A DNA stretch of 64,000 nt, from the NCBI GenBank assembly GCA_949130495.1, contig OX422221.1:477543159-477607158 (forward strand), given 5' to 3'. The translations under genes were made by a program, and so were the position numbers. The notes below the pieces were generated by a model. That model made no database searches. It was not told the origin of the DNA and was given only the letters and a program-made list of their open reading frames with translations. Shown here in pieces: positions 24,800 through 36,603 of this stretch. Each line of letters starts with the position of its first letter. Positions within the stretch are counted from its first letter, which is position 1. Source of the stretch: Sambucus nigra (lineage: Eukaryota > Streptophyta > Magnoliopsida > Dipsacales > Adoxaceae).

Positions 24800-25551
24800 G
24801 GGCTGTGAACGGACTGGATTTTGATTCGGACTGGATCGGATTTGTTTAACCGTGTCCGAAATCAATTTTGAAACCCAATAATCTGATTACTGTTTAACTC
24901 ATTTACCCTTTCATTAAATGGACCTGACATGGATTGCTGTTGATCTAATGACACTAATTATTACTCTTATTATATTATTATTATAAGGGGAAAGTACTCT
25001 TAGGTCCCTCACAAACAAATTTTAAACACTAAAGGAATTTTGACAAATTTTAAACACTTAGGTCCACTAATTTTCTTCTTGTAGAAGTCCACGCTAGTGG
25101 CATAACAAGTGGACTTAATTGTAAATTGTTCTTAAATGTTTAAAAATTGTTACCAAGGGACCTAATTGTAAATCGCCCTTATTATAATTATAATCTCTTG
25201 TAAGGACCTAAAACAAGGACTTTAGTTAGGACCTTGTTTTTCACCATTAGATGCATTCTTTCTCCTTATCTGTAAAAGTATCTAATGTGGAAAACATGGT
25301 CCTCACATAAGTTCTTATTTTAGGTACTTACAGGAGCATTATTGTGTATGTGCGTGTGTCTGTGTGTATATATATTTGTAATAAGATAATCTGAATGAAC
25401 AATCTGATCAGATTCGAGATCGTAAACGGATTTGGATTTGGTTGGGAGATCCATCAAATTATTACATCTGATTGGAATCCGCTAAGTACTTAGTAAACGA
25501 ATTAGGATTACCTCTAATCCGATCCGATCCGAATCTGATCCGTTTGCACCC
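24800..25551. mobile_element. Terminal-inverted-repeat element, about 750 bp, non-coding
   Basis: The left end GGGCTGTGAACGGACTGG, followed by GATTCGGACTGGATCGGATT, is matched on the opposite strand by the right end GGGTGCAAACGGATCAGATT, followed by CGGATCGGATCGGATTA. The GATCCG/CGGATC-rich ends resemble non-autonomous DNA transposons common in plants. A further inverted-repeat unit sits inside at 25201-25330. No target duplication was seen. It begins only 75 bp after the kinase stop codon and may contribute to the 3' UTR. Confidence 0.6.
25201..25330. mobile_element. Hairpin MITE nested in the larger inverted-repeat element
   Basis: Arms of about 60 nt fold on each other: TAAGGACCTAAAACAAGGAC pairs with the complement of the right end, which reads TAAGTACCTAAAATAAGAAC on the other strand. 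The inner match is ACCATTAGATGCATT with AAGTATCTAATGTGG. Non-coding. Confidence 0.7.
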
Positions 25552-25638
25552 TTCTTAGGACACGAATCTAATTGGATTTAGCTGTTTTTCTTCGAGTAGT
25601 TCTAAGTGGACTTGGAATTAGGACTCAAAAAGGGGGGC

Positions 25639-25720
25639 CTCGCTGATGTGGTATCAATGCATGAGGTCCGCTATCTCTCATCTTGCACATTATCCAATGC
25701 ATCGATGCCACATCAGCGAG
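25639..25720. repeat. Short hairpin repeat
   Basis: CTCGCTGATGTGGTATCAAT at the left is matched in reverse complement by ATCGATGCCACATCAGCGAG at the right, with about 35 bp between. Probably a small non-autonomous element. Confidence 0.55.
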
Positions 25721-26944
25721 TCTCAGTTTTTTAGTCTCAATCCAGAGTCACCCTAGAATTACTCTTTTTCTTAAATCAGATGGAACTTGCATTTTCCCAC
25801 CATGCCAAGAAGGAGGCGATGCTTATAGTTTCAACCAAGAGAATGGTAGCTTCAAGGGGGGGTTTTCAAGTTGATAAAAACAGTGAGGGGTGATTTGCTT
25901 TGTCTAGCTGAAAGGAGTTGTTTCAGTCCTAGTCATAATATATATGTATGTATGTATACAATTGTATATTTGGCAGGATGGAGCTAGAAATGTATGTAAC
26001 TGGGGCATATTGAACATAATAAAATATGAAGTTTTCCTTACTAGCATGATAAATATAGAAACTTAGATAGAGTGTGTATGATGTTATAATTGTCTATAAA
26101 TACAATTTTCCTCGAAGAGTTCTCATATTTTGAAACCGTTGCATGATAAACTTAATATTTGGCTTCTTCAAATTCCTCCCGGATATTAGTAGACTAGTAG
26201 GACATAATCCAATTGGGCTTGAGCTAATTATGCAGAAGACAAATTTATCATGTAAAGGAGACATTTTATTAAATTTCAAAATGTTTATAATTTTGAAATG
26301 GGTAATTTGTTAATTGACATATTTAGAACAAATTTGAAAGAGGCACCTTAGTTTGCGTTTGTTTTTTTATCTAAATCTCATGTCTGGAATATGAATCTAA
26401 ATGTAAATATCCATTTGTTTTCTATATGAACAAAACCTTTGAATGAATGTATGATCTTAATTAAGATTCAGAATTCAGATTCATATACAACACCTTAGCT
26501 TAAATATGCCAAATTTTCGAGATATACAAATCAAACTCTATTATTGAAAATATGTCATAACTATAACTTAACACCAAGGGCCTCTATAGTAAACTTTGAA
26601 CCAATGGCGGGCATGATTGTCTAGAATTTGGCATGTGTGGCTAAGCCACTTGTTTTTGGAAGGTTTAATGACCAAAAAGTGCAATGAAATTTATACTTTT
26701 TTTAATTTTAATCATTAAACCTTTTTTTCCTTAAAAAAAAGTCGCATAACTTTTTATTTTAATCTAATAGTGTCACTAAAGGTATAATATTAACCCCTTG
26801 AATTCCAAGTTCTTGTATTGGGATTTTGACCCTTTCACCTAGCAAAATTGCCTGAAGGTCAGTAGTGGTTTTGGCTCAAATTCACTGGTTTTCTATCTAT
26901 ATGCGTGACCAGCAAAGGCCGGGCTGCGATGCAGTGAAAGTCCA

Positions 26945-27542
26945 TGTTGTAGTGAAGGGGTGTTTTGCGGGGCACGGATCGGACAAGTTTGGGGGATTTG
27001 TATGTTGGCAAATCGCAACCAGTGAAGGTTTATGTTCGTTATAGCGAATGAGCATCAGATTTGTGCGAAAATAGTTTTAAGTGAGGGTTATTTTGCCATT
27101 TCTCCCATTGGTTCCCCCTTATACATATATAGTATATTTTAGGGTTTTTAACCTAAGTTACGAGCAACATTTATTCATCTTTTATTGCTTTTTCTCTTGT
27201 ATACACTCTGAGAGGATTATGAGGCTTGAGAAAGTTGTAATTAGTGTTGATTGAATCAAAAAAAGAAGTCATCATCCGTGGAAGTAGCGAAATTAATGAA
27301 CCACATACATCTTATCTTATGGGTTGTTGATGCGAATGAGGTATTCAACTCCAGGGAAGATAACTGGGGCATATCTCCTATTTTTTATAAAGAGAATGAA
27401 TCTTTTTATCGAAGGATTTCTCTCTACTTTTCTTTTACTTTTCATTCATATTGTATTTCTCTAGTTATCTTCTTTGGGTTGTTCTTTATGTTGGATCTTG
27501 GGCGTGCATGAATCATTCTATTAAGTGAGTATCAAGACAACA
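26945..27542 (+). repeat. Candidate 5' LTR of the copia element
   Basis: The right border is well supported: ...AAGACAACA directly precedes a primer site. The left border is a guess from TGTTG at 26945, which would mirror the terminal CAACA. A TATA-like stretch (CATATATAGTATATTTTAGG) lies at about 27123-27142. With no second LTR the length of 598 bp is unconfirmed. Confidence 0.4.
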
Positions 27543-27545
27543 AAT

Positions 27546-27559
27546 TGGAATCAGAGCTC
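27546..27559 (+). other. Primer-binding site of the copia element
   Basis: TGGAATCAGAGCTC closely resembles the initiator-Met primer site TGGTATCAGAGC and lies three bases after the LTR end. Confidence 0.6.
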
Positions 27560-27639
27560 TGACTCGTAGGGTCTTTGCTTTGGGTGCATCCAAGGTGATA
27601 AAGTTCCCAAGTGGGATTTTGATCTTGGCCTTGTGTTTC

Positions 27640-27996
27640 TGATGGGAATGAGAGTTTATTTTAGTATTTTCTTGCTTTTATTGTAAATTTCCTTTATTTT
27701 ATAGCTTTATTAGTTTCCAAGTATGTTTGGGACTAATATGCCATTTTTAGCTATTAGTTGCCTTCTTTAGTCTTTTGGGTAATAGCTTGTTTAGCAAGCT
27801 AACTCTTCCTATAAATAGGCCACTTGGCCCTCATTTGTACTCAACTTTTAATATGGAGAATAGAGAATAAAGAGCGAAAGAAATCCATTTCATTTCTTTA
27901 GTTGTTGTTATTGTTGTGTAGTATAGATATTATGTAGATTAATTGTTGTGTAGAATACCTTCTTCTTTTTACGCTTTCGCACCCTAATTCACATCA
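27640..27996 (+). repeat. 5' LTR of element A
   Basis: 357 bp, TGATGG...ACATCA. It contains the stem TAGCTTG/CAAGCTA (27783-27801) and TATAAATA (27810). It is clearly homologous to the LTRs at 52599 and 54470 across the central 150 bp. Confidence 0.92.
27783..27817 (+). promoter_or_regulatory. LTR promoter of element A: perfect 7-bp stem followed by TATA box
   Basis: TAGCTTG, a five-base loop and CAAGCTA (27783-27801) are followed nine bases later by TATAAATA. The same arrangement occurs in the LTRs of the elements at 52599 and 55249 despite other sequence change. Confidence 0.6.
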
Positions 27997-27998
27997 AA

Positions 27999-28011
27999 TT
28001 GGTATCAGAGC
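27999..28011 (+). other. Primer-binding site of element A
   Basis: TTGGTATCAGAGC matches the 3' end of initiator-Met tRNA and lies two bases inside the LTR. Confidence 0.85.
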
Positions 28012-28062
28012 CGCGTTTGTTCTTGATGCGATGATGATTATCAAATACAATTCAGATTCAGA

Positions 28063-28787
28063 TTGGGATCATTCCAATTCCATCCTACGTACAACAAGTC
28101 CCACAATCGAAACCCTAATTCTCCAAGATCCACCCATTCTACATCTTTGCCCCCAAAAAAATCTAGTTTCACAAACCCCTCTTCCTTAACCCAATTCCGC
28201 CAAATAAAAGGTGTTGACGCAACCCAAAGTAGTGACCACTCCCACCAGGCCATGCCGACATCCATCCAGCCTGTAGCAGCCCACCCGAAGTCAACCAAAA
28301 CACCACCAGAAGAGAGTGAACATCCTTCGCCCAGCAACAGGGAAGCCGCAACCTCATCAGCAGGTCCAGCATGTCAATTCTGCCTAGGTATATCTCGGAA
28401 CAGCCCAGATTCTCCTATGGAACAACCCGGATTGTTACAAGACCATTTCAACGCAAGAACTCAACCAAGAAACAAGAAACAATTCCAAGATCCGCCCAAA
28501 ATTTCATAATACCCTCAAAACAACAAAGATTCAAGATCTAACAATCCCAATCAAACCAAGATTCATCGAGATTTGTCAAAAACTCATCCTACCGCAAACC
28601 CTAACCAATTTCAACGAAATTTTTTGAATTCCAAACCTTATGTACCCCATTTTCAAGAAACCCCAAAATCCACTCCGTTTCAAAACCCTAACCCTAATTG
28701 GCATTCATATTCAACCCCGGCAACCTCCCACCACATCAGAAACCCTAATCAAACTTTCTCACCACCTGGATCCCTTCACCACATTAA
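28063..28787 (+). other. Pro/Asn/Ser-rich leader reading frames of element A
   Basis: Open frames at 28063-28509 and 28573-28787 give proline-, asparagine-, serine- and glutamine-rich peptides (for example NRNPNSPRSTHSTSLPPKK) separated by a stop near 28508. No known domain is recognised. Similar composition, with NPNPN-type runs and AACCCTAACCCTAA in the DNA, occurs at the same place in the elements at 52599 and 55249. It may be a low-complexity gag-like leader. The Tekay insertion cuts the frame at 28788. Confidence 0.35.
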
Positions 28788-29702
28788 TGTGACACCCCGC
28801 CTAATTAATTACCGAGTGATCAGTCCTTAATTAATTAATTTCAGGATATCAAGTTGGTACAGATAATGCATCACTGTCAAAAACTCAAATTTTAATTTAA
28901 TAAAAACTAACCACCTAGTATTTAAAAAGGGTGATGTCCAAATTTTATCTTGTTACTAACCAAAGTCAAAAGAATACCAACAAATGCCATGCATCACAAT
29001 AATATAAATAAAGTCTAACTTAAGTAAAATAAATTACTGGAGTAAAACACATCCAGATACAATCCCAACCAATAAATCCAATAAAAGAAAATCAAATCTA
29101 AGAGAGAATTTAAAACAACTAAATCTCTGAATGTAAACAGAAGAAAGGACGACATGTCCAACAAAACAGATAACTGGAAAAGGAAAATAGGTTGAGTCGT
29201 CTACTAGCAATTTTTCTGCAGCTTCCACAGCAGCTATAGTACGACAACTGAATAGAGTCTCCTAAGGATGGTGTCCCTGTGACTGGGCACCTAAAATAAT
29301 GGTACAATAGAAAGATATACATAAAAACGGGTTTGAGCCCGAGTTGAAAACAGTTTAAAATAGCAAGTGCTTAAATTGATTCAATTAGCACAATTATTAT
29401 TCAAGTTAACTTAGCGTACTCACTTAAGATACTTACCCCTCGATCTAGTGTGCACGCCTAATGAGCCTAGCCACCCATATATGATACCCTGACTCGCTAC
29501 TAAATACATACTATTTTGCTAGAAAGACTCCCTAAATAATTCAAAGACGGCGTACTTAACATTTCGATATAGGTTTAGAATTTCTTTAGTTTAGTCTCAT
29601 ATTCTTCTAAATGCCCAACTGATAATACCATAAGTACACATTTAAAAATAGCGTTATCAACATAAGACACAAGACAGGATTTCGATATACACACATCATT
29701 CT

Positions 29703-29754
<52 letters not shown>

Positions 29755-31789
29755 CAATATTGCACCCCTGGTTGAGAAACCCTTAGTGCTACGCATACTC
29801 GGCTATCTAGTCCCATTGCAACACTCACGTACATAAATGTTATATATATATAGCAATATTGCACCCCTGGTTGAGAAACCCTTAGTGCTACGCATACTCG
29901 GCTATCTAGTCCCATTGCAACGCTCACGTATAGGAGGTAACAGGTTCAATCTCTCGAAAACCAATAAAATACAAACGCCTATTTGAGGCGAATATAGTCC
30001 CAAGCCGATGGGCTACGCACATACCTACGCACCCATACGACCATCATCACTATCATTCTCACGGATAGCCCGTACCTAGGTTCCATACTCTAGTGGTAGA
30101 CTCTAAATCCCCCGAAGGCACACAAGATCCAATCGTCCATAACGTATTAACCTCCGTTCGATAGCCAGTAGCTAGGTATGTCATACACATAATATTTTGA
30201 GTAATAAGCATACACATAACTTATATAAATTCATTGGATTTCTCGCAGCCTAGTATTCACAGTACGTATAATATATCCCCTATTATACCTCGTACCTTAT
30301 TCGTATGTATTCTCCCTTGTATTTTTGTATCTCTCTAATTCTATGAATTTCCATACCTTTCGAGGGTCGACATATTCTCCGCTCATTAATAATTATAAAT
30401 TTTAAGTTACTCGACATTTATACATGTCTAACACTCATTTAAATAAGCCTATGGGAAGTTTGAAACAAAAATCGAGCCTTAAATGTCATTTTGGAATCTC
30501 ATTAGAAGACCCAGGAAATCTCGTTTGAATGAGGTTGTTCGAACAAGGGTCTTTCGAACGAAGCTCCCCACACTTCGAACGAACTACCAAACTTGTTAGA
30601 AGCCGACTGGAATCTCTTTAGAAGTCTCGTTCGAACGGGGTCGTTCGAACGACCTAGGCTGGACTTCTAACGAAATTTCCGCAGTTGCCCAGTTCTTCTT
30701 CAAAGTTCGTTTTTCCAGATTTTCTCCTCTACAATCTCAACCTAAACCCATTCCAACCCAAGTACAAGGTTTCCAAACTACTCTAAGTCACCATAGAACA
30801 CTTCTTAGCACAGTTTAGGGGTCAAATCCTTCTAATCATCAAGTAAAATTCAATAAATTCCTAAATTTTCTCATAAGTCATATTAACATAAACCCATAAG
30901 CATTAATCTATACAAAAAAAACCATTTTTATTTCGTGATTAACATCTAATTCACCAAATTTCACATTCCTATTAAGGGAAAAAATCCTCTACATGCAAAC
31001 CCCCATCAAATTTCTAAGATTCCTACACAATCTCATCATAGGTAAACCTAATTTGGTATTAATAGTTCTAAAACCTCAACATATCTTAACAAGAATAATA
31101 AATGCTAAGAGAAAGAGCAAGATGATCACTTTCCTTAAAATGGACTTCTGATTCGCAAGTTGAAATTGGTATGGGAACGATCCTCTTGACACGATCTACG
31201 CACTGGTGTACTTTTTGGTGTGAAAGCTTGAGTTCTTGGCTTAGGGCTCTAATTGAGTCTTCTTCTTCTTCCTTGGTTCTCTCTCTCTTTTCCTCTCTTT
31301 CTCACATAGGTTGAAACTGACAGGCCACTAACCCTAAATGATTTTAATTAAACCCAATTTTCGTCCATTAAATTGCCCAAAAATCCCTAAAGACCAAAAT
31401 ATCCCTTCGGCGTGTCGTTTTGGGTTAAAAAGTCCCGAACTCCAAATAAAATACCCGAGTAGTATTTTTTAACTATTTCGACCCTTTCGGATACTCTGGC
31501 GCACTCAAAATAGTGATCCGAGTTATACAAAAATAATTTACCTTTTAAACCCCCAAATACATACTAGTGACGTGACTCATACGCGTCCCAAATATTTATA
31601 ACATAACTGTCGTGTATCTCATCCCCGACCATAATATTATTTTAATAACTACTAACTCTCATCACGCTAGTAATTATTATCATAAAGTCAGATTAATTAC
31701 AATTTAAATTTTTCTCCCTTTAATTTAATTAATCCCCGTTTTCCATAATTTCATAAAAATAAATATGCGTAAAAATACGGGGTATTACA
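28788..31789 (-). repeat. 3' LTR of the Tekay element
   Basis: On the minus strand it begins TGTAATACCCCG and ends GTGTCACA. It is longer than its partner mainly through a 99-bp tandem duplication at 29752-29930 and a long (AT)n run at about 29705-29752. No host gene lies in it. Confidence 0.92.
29752..29930. repeat. 99-bp tandem duplication inside the left LTR
   Basis: The unit TAGCAATATTGCACCCCTGG... starts at 29752 and again at 29851. The partner LTR has one copy (37573-37650), so the duplication arose after insertion. It sits beside (AT)n sequence, suggesting slippage or unequal exchange. Confidence 0.9.
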
Positions 31790-31805
31790 TACTTCCCCCC
31801 TAATT

Positions 31806-33118
31806 ACAGAATTTTGTCCCAAAATTCGAAAAAGAAAATATATACCTGGTAAGAATAACTCTGGATAACGTTCATGCATGTCATCCTCGCGTTCCCAAGT
31901 TTATTTCTCTACATTATGGTGCCACCATTGAACACGTACTAGTGGTACTATTTTTTATCTCAACTTCCTCTCGCTACGGTCTAGAATAGCAACCGTCCCT
32001 TCCTCGTAGGAGATTTCAATTTGTAAGTCTATCTCCTCCAATGCAATGTGGGTGTGGGCCAAATTATCTCGAAGAAATCTCCTCAGCGGAGAGATATGGA
32101 ACACGTCATGGACTCTATGCAACTGCTCCGGTAACTCAAGTCTATAAGCAACTGGCCCAATCCTCTCGATAATGGGGAATGGCCCTACATACCTAGGTGC
32201 CAACTTTCCCTTCTTCCCAAAATGCATAACTCCCTTCATAGGAGACACCCGAAGTAACACCTGATCTCCAATGTTGAACTCGCAAAAATACAATTTGGCG
32301 TCAGCATAGCACTTCTGTCGATCTGGAGCAACCCGAATACGGCTCCGTATCAACTCTATCCTTGTCTAAGTATCTTGAATCACTTCCGGACCAAGTAACT
32401 TGTTATCCCCCACCTATAGCCAACATGCTGGGGAACGACAAGGTCTGCCGTATAGTGCCTCGAATGGATCCATACCGATAGTAAACTGGTAGGAGTTGTT
32501 ATAGGCAAACTCCACCAGTGGAAGGTACTGCTCCTAGCCTCTGTCAAAATCAATGATGCACAAACGTAACATGTCCTCCAACATCTGATTCTTCCACTCG
32601 GTCTGACCATCCGTGTGTGGGTGATAGGCTATGCTCATTCGCAACTCTGTACCCAATGCCTCCTAAAAACTCTCCCAAAATTAAGACACAAATACCTTAT
32701 CTCTATCAGACACAATATTGAGAGGCACTCCGTGGAGTCTCACTATTTCTGCTATGAATATCTGAGCATACTGTCCCGTGGTGTAGTATGTCCTGACTGG
32801 TAGAAAGTGTGCTACCTTGGTCAACCGATCCACTATCACCCATACCGAATCGTGACCCCTCTGTGATGTGGGTAATACCGTGATGAAGTCCATGGAAATG
32901 CTCTCCCATTTCCACATAGGAATCTCTAGTGGTTGCAGAAATCTCGTCGGTCTCTGATGATCCACCTTTACTAGCTGACAGGTGCCATATTTTGAAATGA
33001 ACTTGGCAATATCCTTCTTCATCCCGCTCCACCAGTACTGTCTACGCATATCCTGGTACATCTTATCCCCACTGAAATGTACCACAAACCGAAAACTGTG
33101 CGACTCTGTCATTACCTT
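31806..33118 (-). pseudogene. Integrase and chromodomain of the Tekay element
   Basis: The zinc-binding part is HFSGDKMYQDMRRQYWWSGM and KYGTCQLVKVDHQRP. The catalytic core gives SMDFITVLPTS and NIVSDRDKVFVS (two catalytic Asp), then stops. The C-terminal part (31955-32353) has [20 protein letters not shown] and [17 protein letters not shown] chromodomain follows at about 31855-31945 with VQWWHHNVEK and TWEREDDMHERYPELF, broken by one TAA. In this family the chromodomain helps direct integration to modified histones. Confidence 0.88.
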
Positions 33119-33280
33119 GTGTCATAAATCTTCACCCTCGGGAACAACTAATCTACCATTAAAACCTAAACCTCCGTCTGAACCCACGGTATCAGACTCA
33201 GCCCCCTCGGCTATAAGCTTCACTATCTGACTTTGGAAGAACGGATCATCTGCCTGAGCCTGTACTATTCTCGTAATAAT

Positions 33281-34075
33281 CTAGGGCGTAACCGTCATCA
33301 CATATATAAACGATCGAGCCACCGCATCCTGGTTCCCTAACTCCTTCCATTTCGCTTTCCACACCTCAGCCACCTCACTGACTGGCCTACGGCTCAACGC
33401 GTCTGCTACCACGTTAGCCTTCCCCGGGTGGTATTGGATATCAAATTGATAACCCTTCACAAACTCAAGCCACCGACGTTGATGCATATTTAACTCCTTT
33501 TGCGTGAAGAGGTACTATATTGACTTGTGGTCCGTGAATAAACGAAATTTATCCCCTAGGAGGTAATGTCTCCAAATTCAAAGTGTAAACACCACCACCG
33601 CCAACTCTAAATCATGGGTGGGGTAATTCCTCTCGTGAGGCTTAAGCTTACGGGAAGCATAAGCTATAGCCTGATCCTCCCGCTGCAGTATACCTCCAAG
33701 TCCTAACAAGGATGCATCAGTGTAGACTAGATACTCCACTCCCGGCTTAGGTAATGCTAACACTAGTGTTGAGGTTAATTTATCTTTCAACTCATCAAAG
33801 GCTAACTGACAAGCGTCACTCCAGATAAACGACACCCCTTTATGAGTTAAATGCGTCAATGGACCCGCTATCTTTGAAAACCCTTGAATGAACCTCCTGT
33901 AGTATCCAGTTAAGCCCAAGAAACTGCGTAACTCGGTTGGTGTCATGGGTTGTCCCCACTCCCTCACCACTGACACTTTCTCCGAATCCACGGACATCCC
34001 TCTATCGGAGATGATATGCCCTAAAAACTGTACCTCCTTCAGCCAAAACTCACATTTCTCATATTTTATGTACAA
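33281..34075 (-). pseudogene. RT thumb and RNase H of the Tekay element
   Basis: [20 protein letters not shown] and [20 protein letters not shown] are RT thumb and connection. RNase H follows with [19 protein letters not shown] and [20 protein letters not shown]. After a stop near 33578 the domain resumes as RRWLEFVKGYQFDIQYHPGK and ANVVADALSRR. Defective copy. Confidence 0.88.
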
Positions 34076-34099
34076 CTCATGCTGGCGCAGTGTCTATAA

Positions 34100-34876
34100 A
34101 ACTCGCATCAAGTGCTCGGCATGATCCTCCTCGGTCTGCGAGTAAACCAGAATGTCATCTATGAATATGATGAAGGACTAGTCCAGGAACTCTCTGAACA
34201 CCCTATTCATCAAGTCCATGAATACGGTTGGGGCATTAGTTAGCCCGAAAGGTATAACCCTGAATTCATAGGAACCATATCTTGTCAGGAAAGCAGTCTT
34301 CGACACGTCCTGTTCCCTGATACGTAACTGATGGTATCCCGATCTCAAATCAATCTTCGAGAAGAAAGCCTCTCCTCGCAACTAGTCGAATAAGTCATCG
34401 ATTCGAGGTAACGAATATTTATTCTGTATCGTGACTTTATTCAACTCCTGATAATCAACACATAGCCTCAACGATCCATCCCTCTTTTTAACGAATAGTA
34501 CGAGAGCACCCCACGACGAAGTACTCCTAGGGATAAACCCCTGCCCCAATAATTGCTCAATATGGTCACGTAACTCCCTCATCTCTGCTGGAGCCATGCG
34601 ATAAGGTGTGCGAGCTATCGGCCGAGTGTCTGGCGCTAAATCAATGATGAAATATATTTCTCTACTCGGTGATAACCCTAGAATCTCCTGAAACACATTG
34701 ACAAACTCTCGAACTACAGGAATCGAATCAAGCAGTACCACAACCTCCGTATAAGTCTCCTCCTCTATATAGTATAAATGAGTGGACGATCCTCCCTCCA
34801 AGCGAGGCATCGCCACCAGAAACATCTCCTGCTCTGGTATGGAAAAAACTATACTCTTACTATAACAATCAATCAT
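34100..34876 (-). pseudogene. Reverse transcriptase of the Tekay element
   Basis: Motifs in order are [74 protein letters not shown] and catalytic IFIDDILVYSQ. TAG codons interrupt at 34382 and near 34176, and another occurs about 100 bp further on. Each fits loss of a CAG glutamine. The enzyme would copy element RNA. Confidence 0.9.
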
Positions 34877-34894
34877 GGCCCTATACCCGACAAG

Positions 34895-35164
34895 CTAATC
34901 CATACCCACAATCGCGTCATACTCGAACATGTCTAATATGAGAATGTCAGCGGGTAATATAAACCTCCCAATCTCTATACCCACTCCCCGACAAATAAAA
35001 GAAATAATAAAACCCCTACTCAACGGGAAATCCACACAAGTGACCGTACCCTCTGCTATATCAAATAACCCCATAGTACGTGCAAACCCCATGGAAATAA
35101 AACAGTGTGTGGCTCCCGTGTCAAATAAAATGCACCCCAAAGTCCCCTGGATAGAAAACATACC
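34895..35164 (-). pseudogene. Aspartic protease segment of the Tekay element
   Basis: CILFDTGATHCFIS carries the DTG-A active site (35113-35124), and DAIVGMD is the conserved C-terminal motif. TAG then replaces the tryptophan usual at this point (GMDWL). Confidence 0.85.
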
Positions 35165-35225
35165 CTCAATCGCTGGGGAGTCCTGCGGGACTGTGGCCTG
35201 GTGAAGATTATAGACTCATCCATAC

Positions 35226-36435
35226 TGAAGCTTCCCTTGTTGAACTGGGGCGACTAGAATGGGTGGCAGTGTTGCCATCTGTGGAGGTGTTGGAAGAGCT
35301 ACGGGAAATAACGGTCTCTGGGGTTCCTGATGAAAACCCTGTTACTGTTGTTGGCCTCTACCCTTCTGATGGCAGTACTGGCGTCTGTGACCAGTGTTGC
35401 CACACGTATAACATCTCCCTGGGAAGGGTCCTCTCCTATGTCTTTGTTGTCCCCTGCCCTGATGGCCGTTACCACCCCTCCCTTGGCCATTCTAGATCTG
35501 CTGAACCTGTTGTTGGCCCTGATGGCCATGTCAAAAAACTCCCTGTCCATGTCTAAAACCTCCTCACCTAAACCTCTCAGGATCCCCTTGCTCGAAACCC
35601 TGATCATTGTGCCTATGCTGACCCTGAATTGCTTGTGCCCTACCGGTACCATTCCCTCCTGCCCTGCCCTTCTGGATGGATTCTTCCACTTTCTTAACCT
35701 CGAATAAATGGAAGCGTTGGTCCTGAAAGTGGAGTAGTGTTGCGTTGACCACATCTGAATAGGTGTCCAAGGAGAGATTGCCTATTAAATGCCGGCGGAT
35801 CCTCCATATTAACCCATCCATGAAGCGCTGAATCTTTTCTCTTCGGTCGGTATCTCACTTGGTACAATGTTGAGAAGATTAGTAAACTCTGCCTCGTACT
35901 CTGCCATGGTCCTTCCCTCTTGCTTCAGATTTGCTAACTTTTGACTCATCTCTATCTGGACAGCCGAAGGGAAGTACTTGCGATTGAACCGCACCCAAAA
36001 GTCTCAGATACTGAGTGTGTCTCTCTCCTCAGCAGTGGTGATGGACTCCCACCACTGCAGTGCTGCCCCCACCAGTTTGAATGTGGCCAAAATCTGACTC
36101 TATACCTCCGTGCACTCGTGCATCCTCAAATGCCTTTGGATGTCCTTTTTCCATTGGCTCACTACGACTACATCGGAGCTCCCTAAAAACTTTGGAGTAT
36201 GCGCCTTCTGGAAGGCATCCCTAACACGCTCCCAAGCAAACGGGAAAGCCTCGGCTTGAACTGGAGCCACCACCGGTGCCTGAGGTGGTGCCTTTTGCAC
36301 TACTACCAAAGCATCATTTATCGCCTGAGCTATAATGGCGGCCACTTCAACGGCATTCATCATACCCTGAGCAGGTGCAGGCTGAGGCTCTGGCTGGGCA
36401 TCGCTGGGAACTCTTTGTGCGCGTTTAGGAGGCAT
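35226..36435 (-). pseudogene. gag of the Tekay element, broken
   Basis: It starts at 36435 with MPPKRAQRVPSDAQPEP and an acidic and proline-rich N-terminus. The capsid core includes FLGSSDVVVVSQWKKDIQRH and, in another frame, FNRKYFPSAVQIEMSQKLAN and RTMAEYEAEFTNL (35809-35994). A complete zinc knuckle CYTCGNTGHRRQYC (C-x2-C-x4-H-x4-C) lies at 35372-35413. Frameshifts and stops separate these parts, so the particle protein cannot be made from this copy. Confidence 0.87.
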
Positions 36436-36603
36436 CTAAAAAGAGAGAAAAGTTTCATAAGTCTACAATTATATTCTCAAAATAGCAGAAGAACGTAAAA
36501 CGTATGAAGAGTACAACAATACTAAAATATAGGTCTCTATATCAAAGGATGCTACGCGGAAATATAATAAGAAGTACAGGTCCTAAGGACACTAGAACCT
36601 GAT

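Noticed and set aside
26345..26505. Possible hAT-type MITE with inverted ATATGAATCTAAAT ends
   Set aside because: The inverted match is short and interrupted, and no target duplication was seen.
35263..35707. Plus-strand open frames opposite the Tekay gag region
   Set aside because: They are antisense shadows of the minus-strand gag and zinc-knuckle coding sequence.
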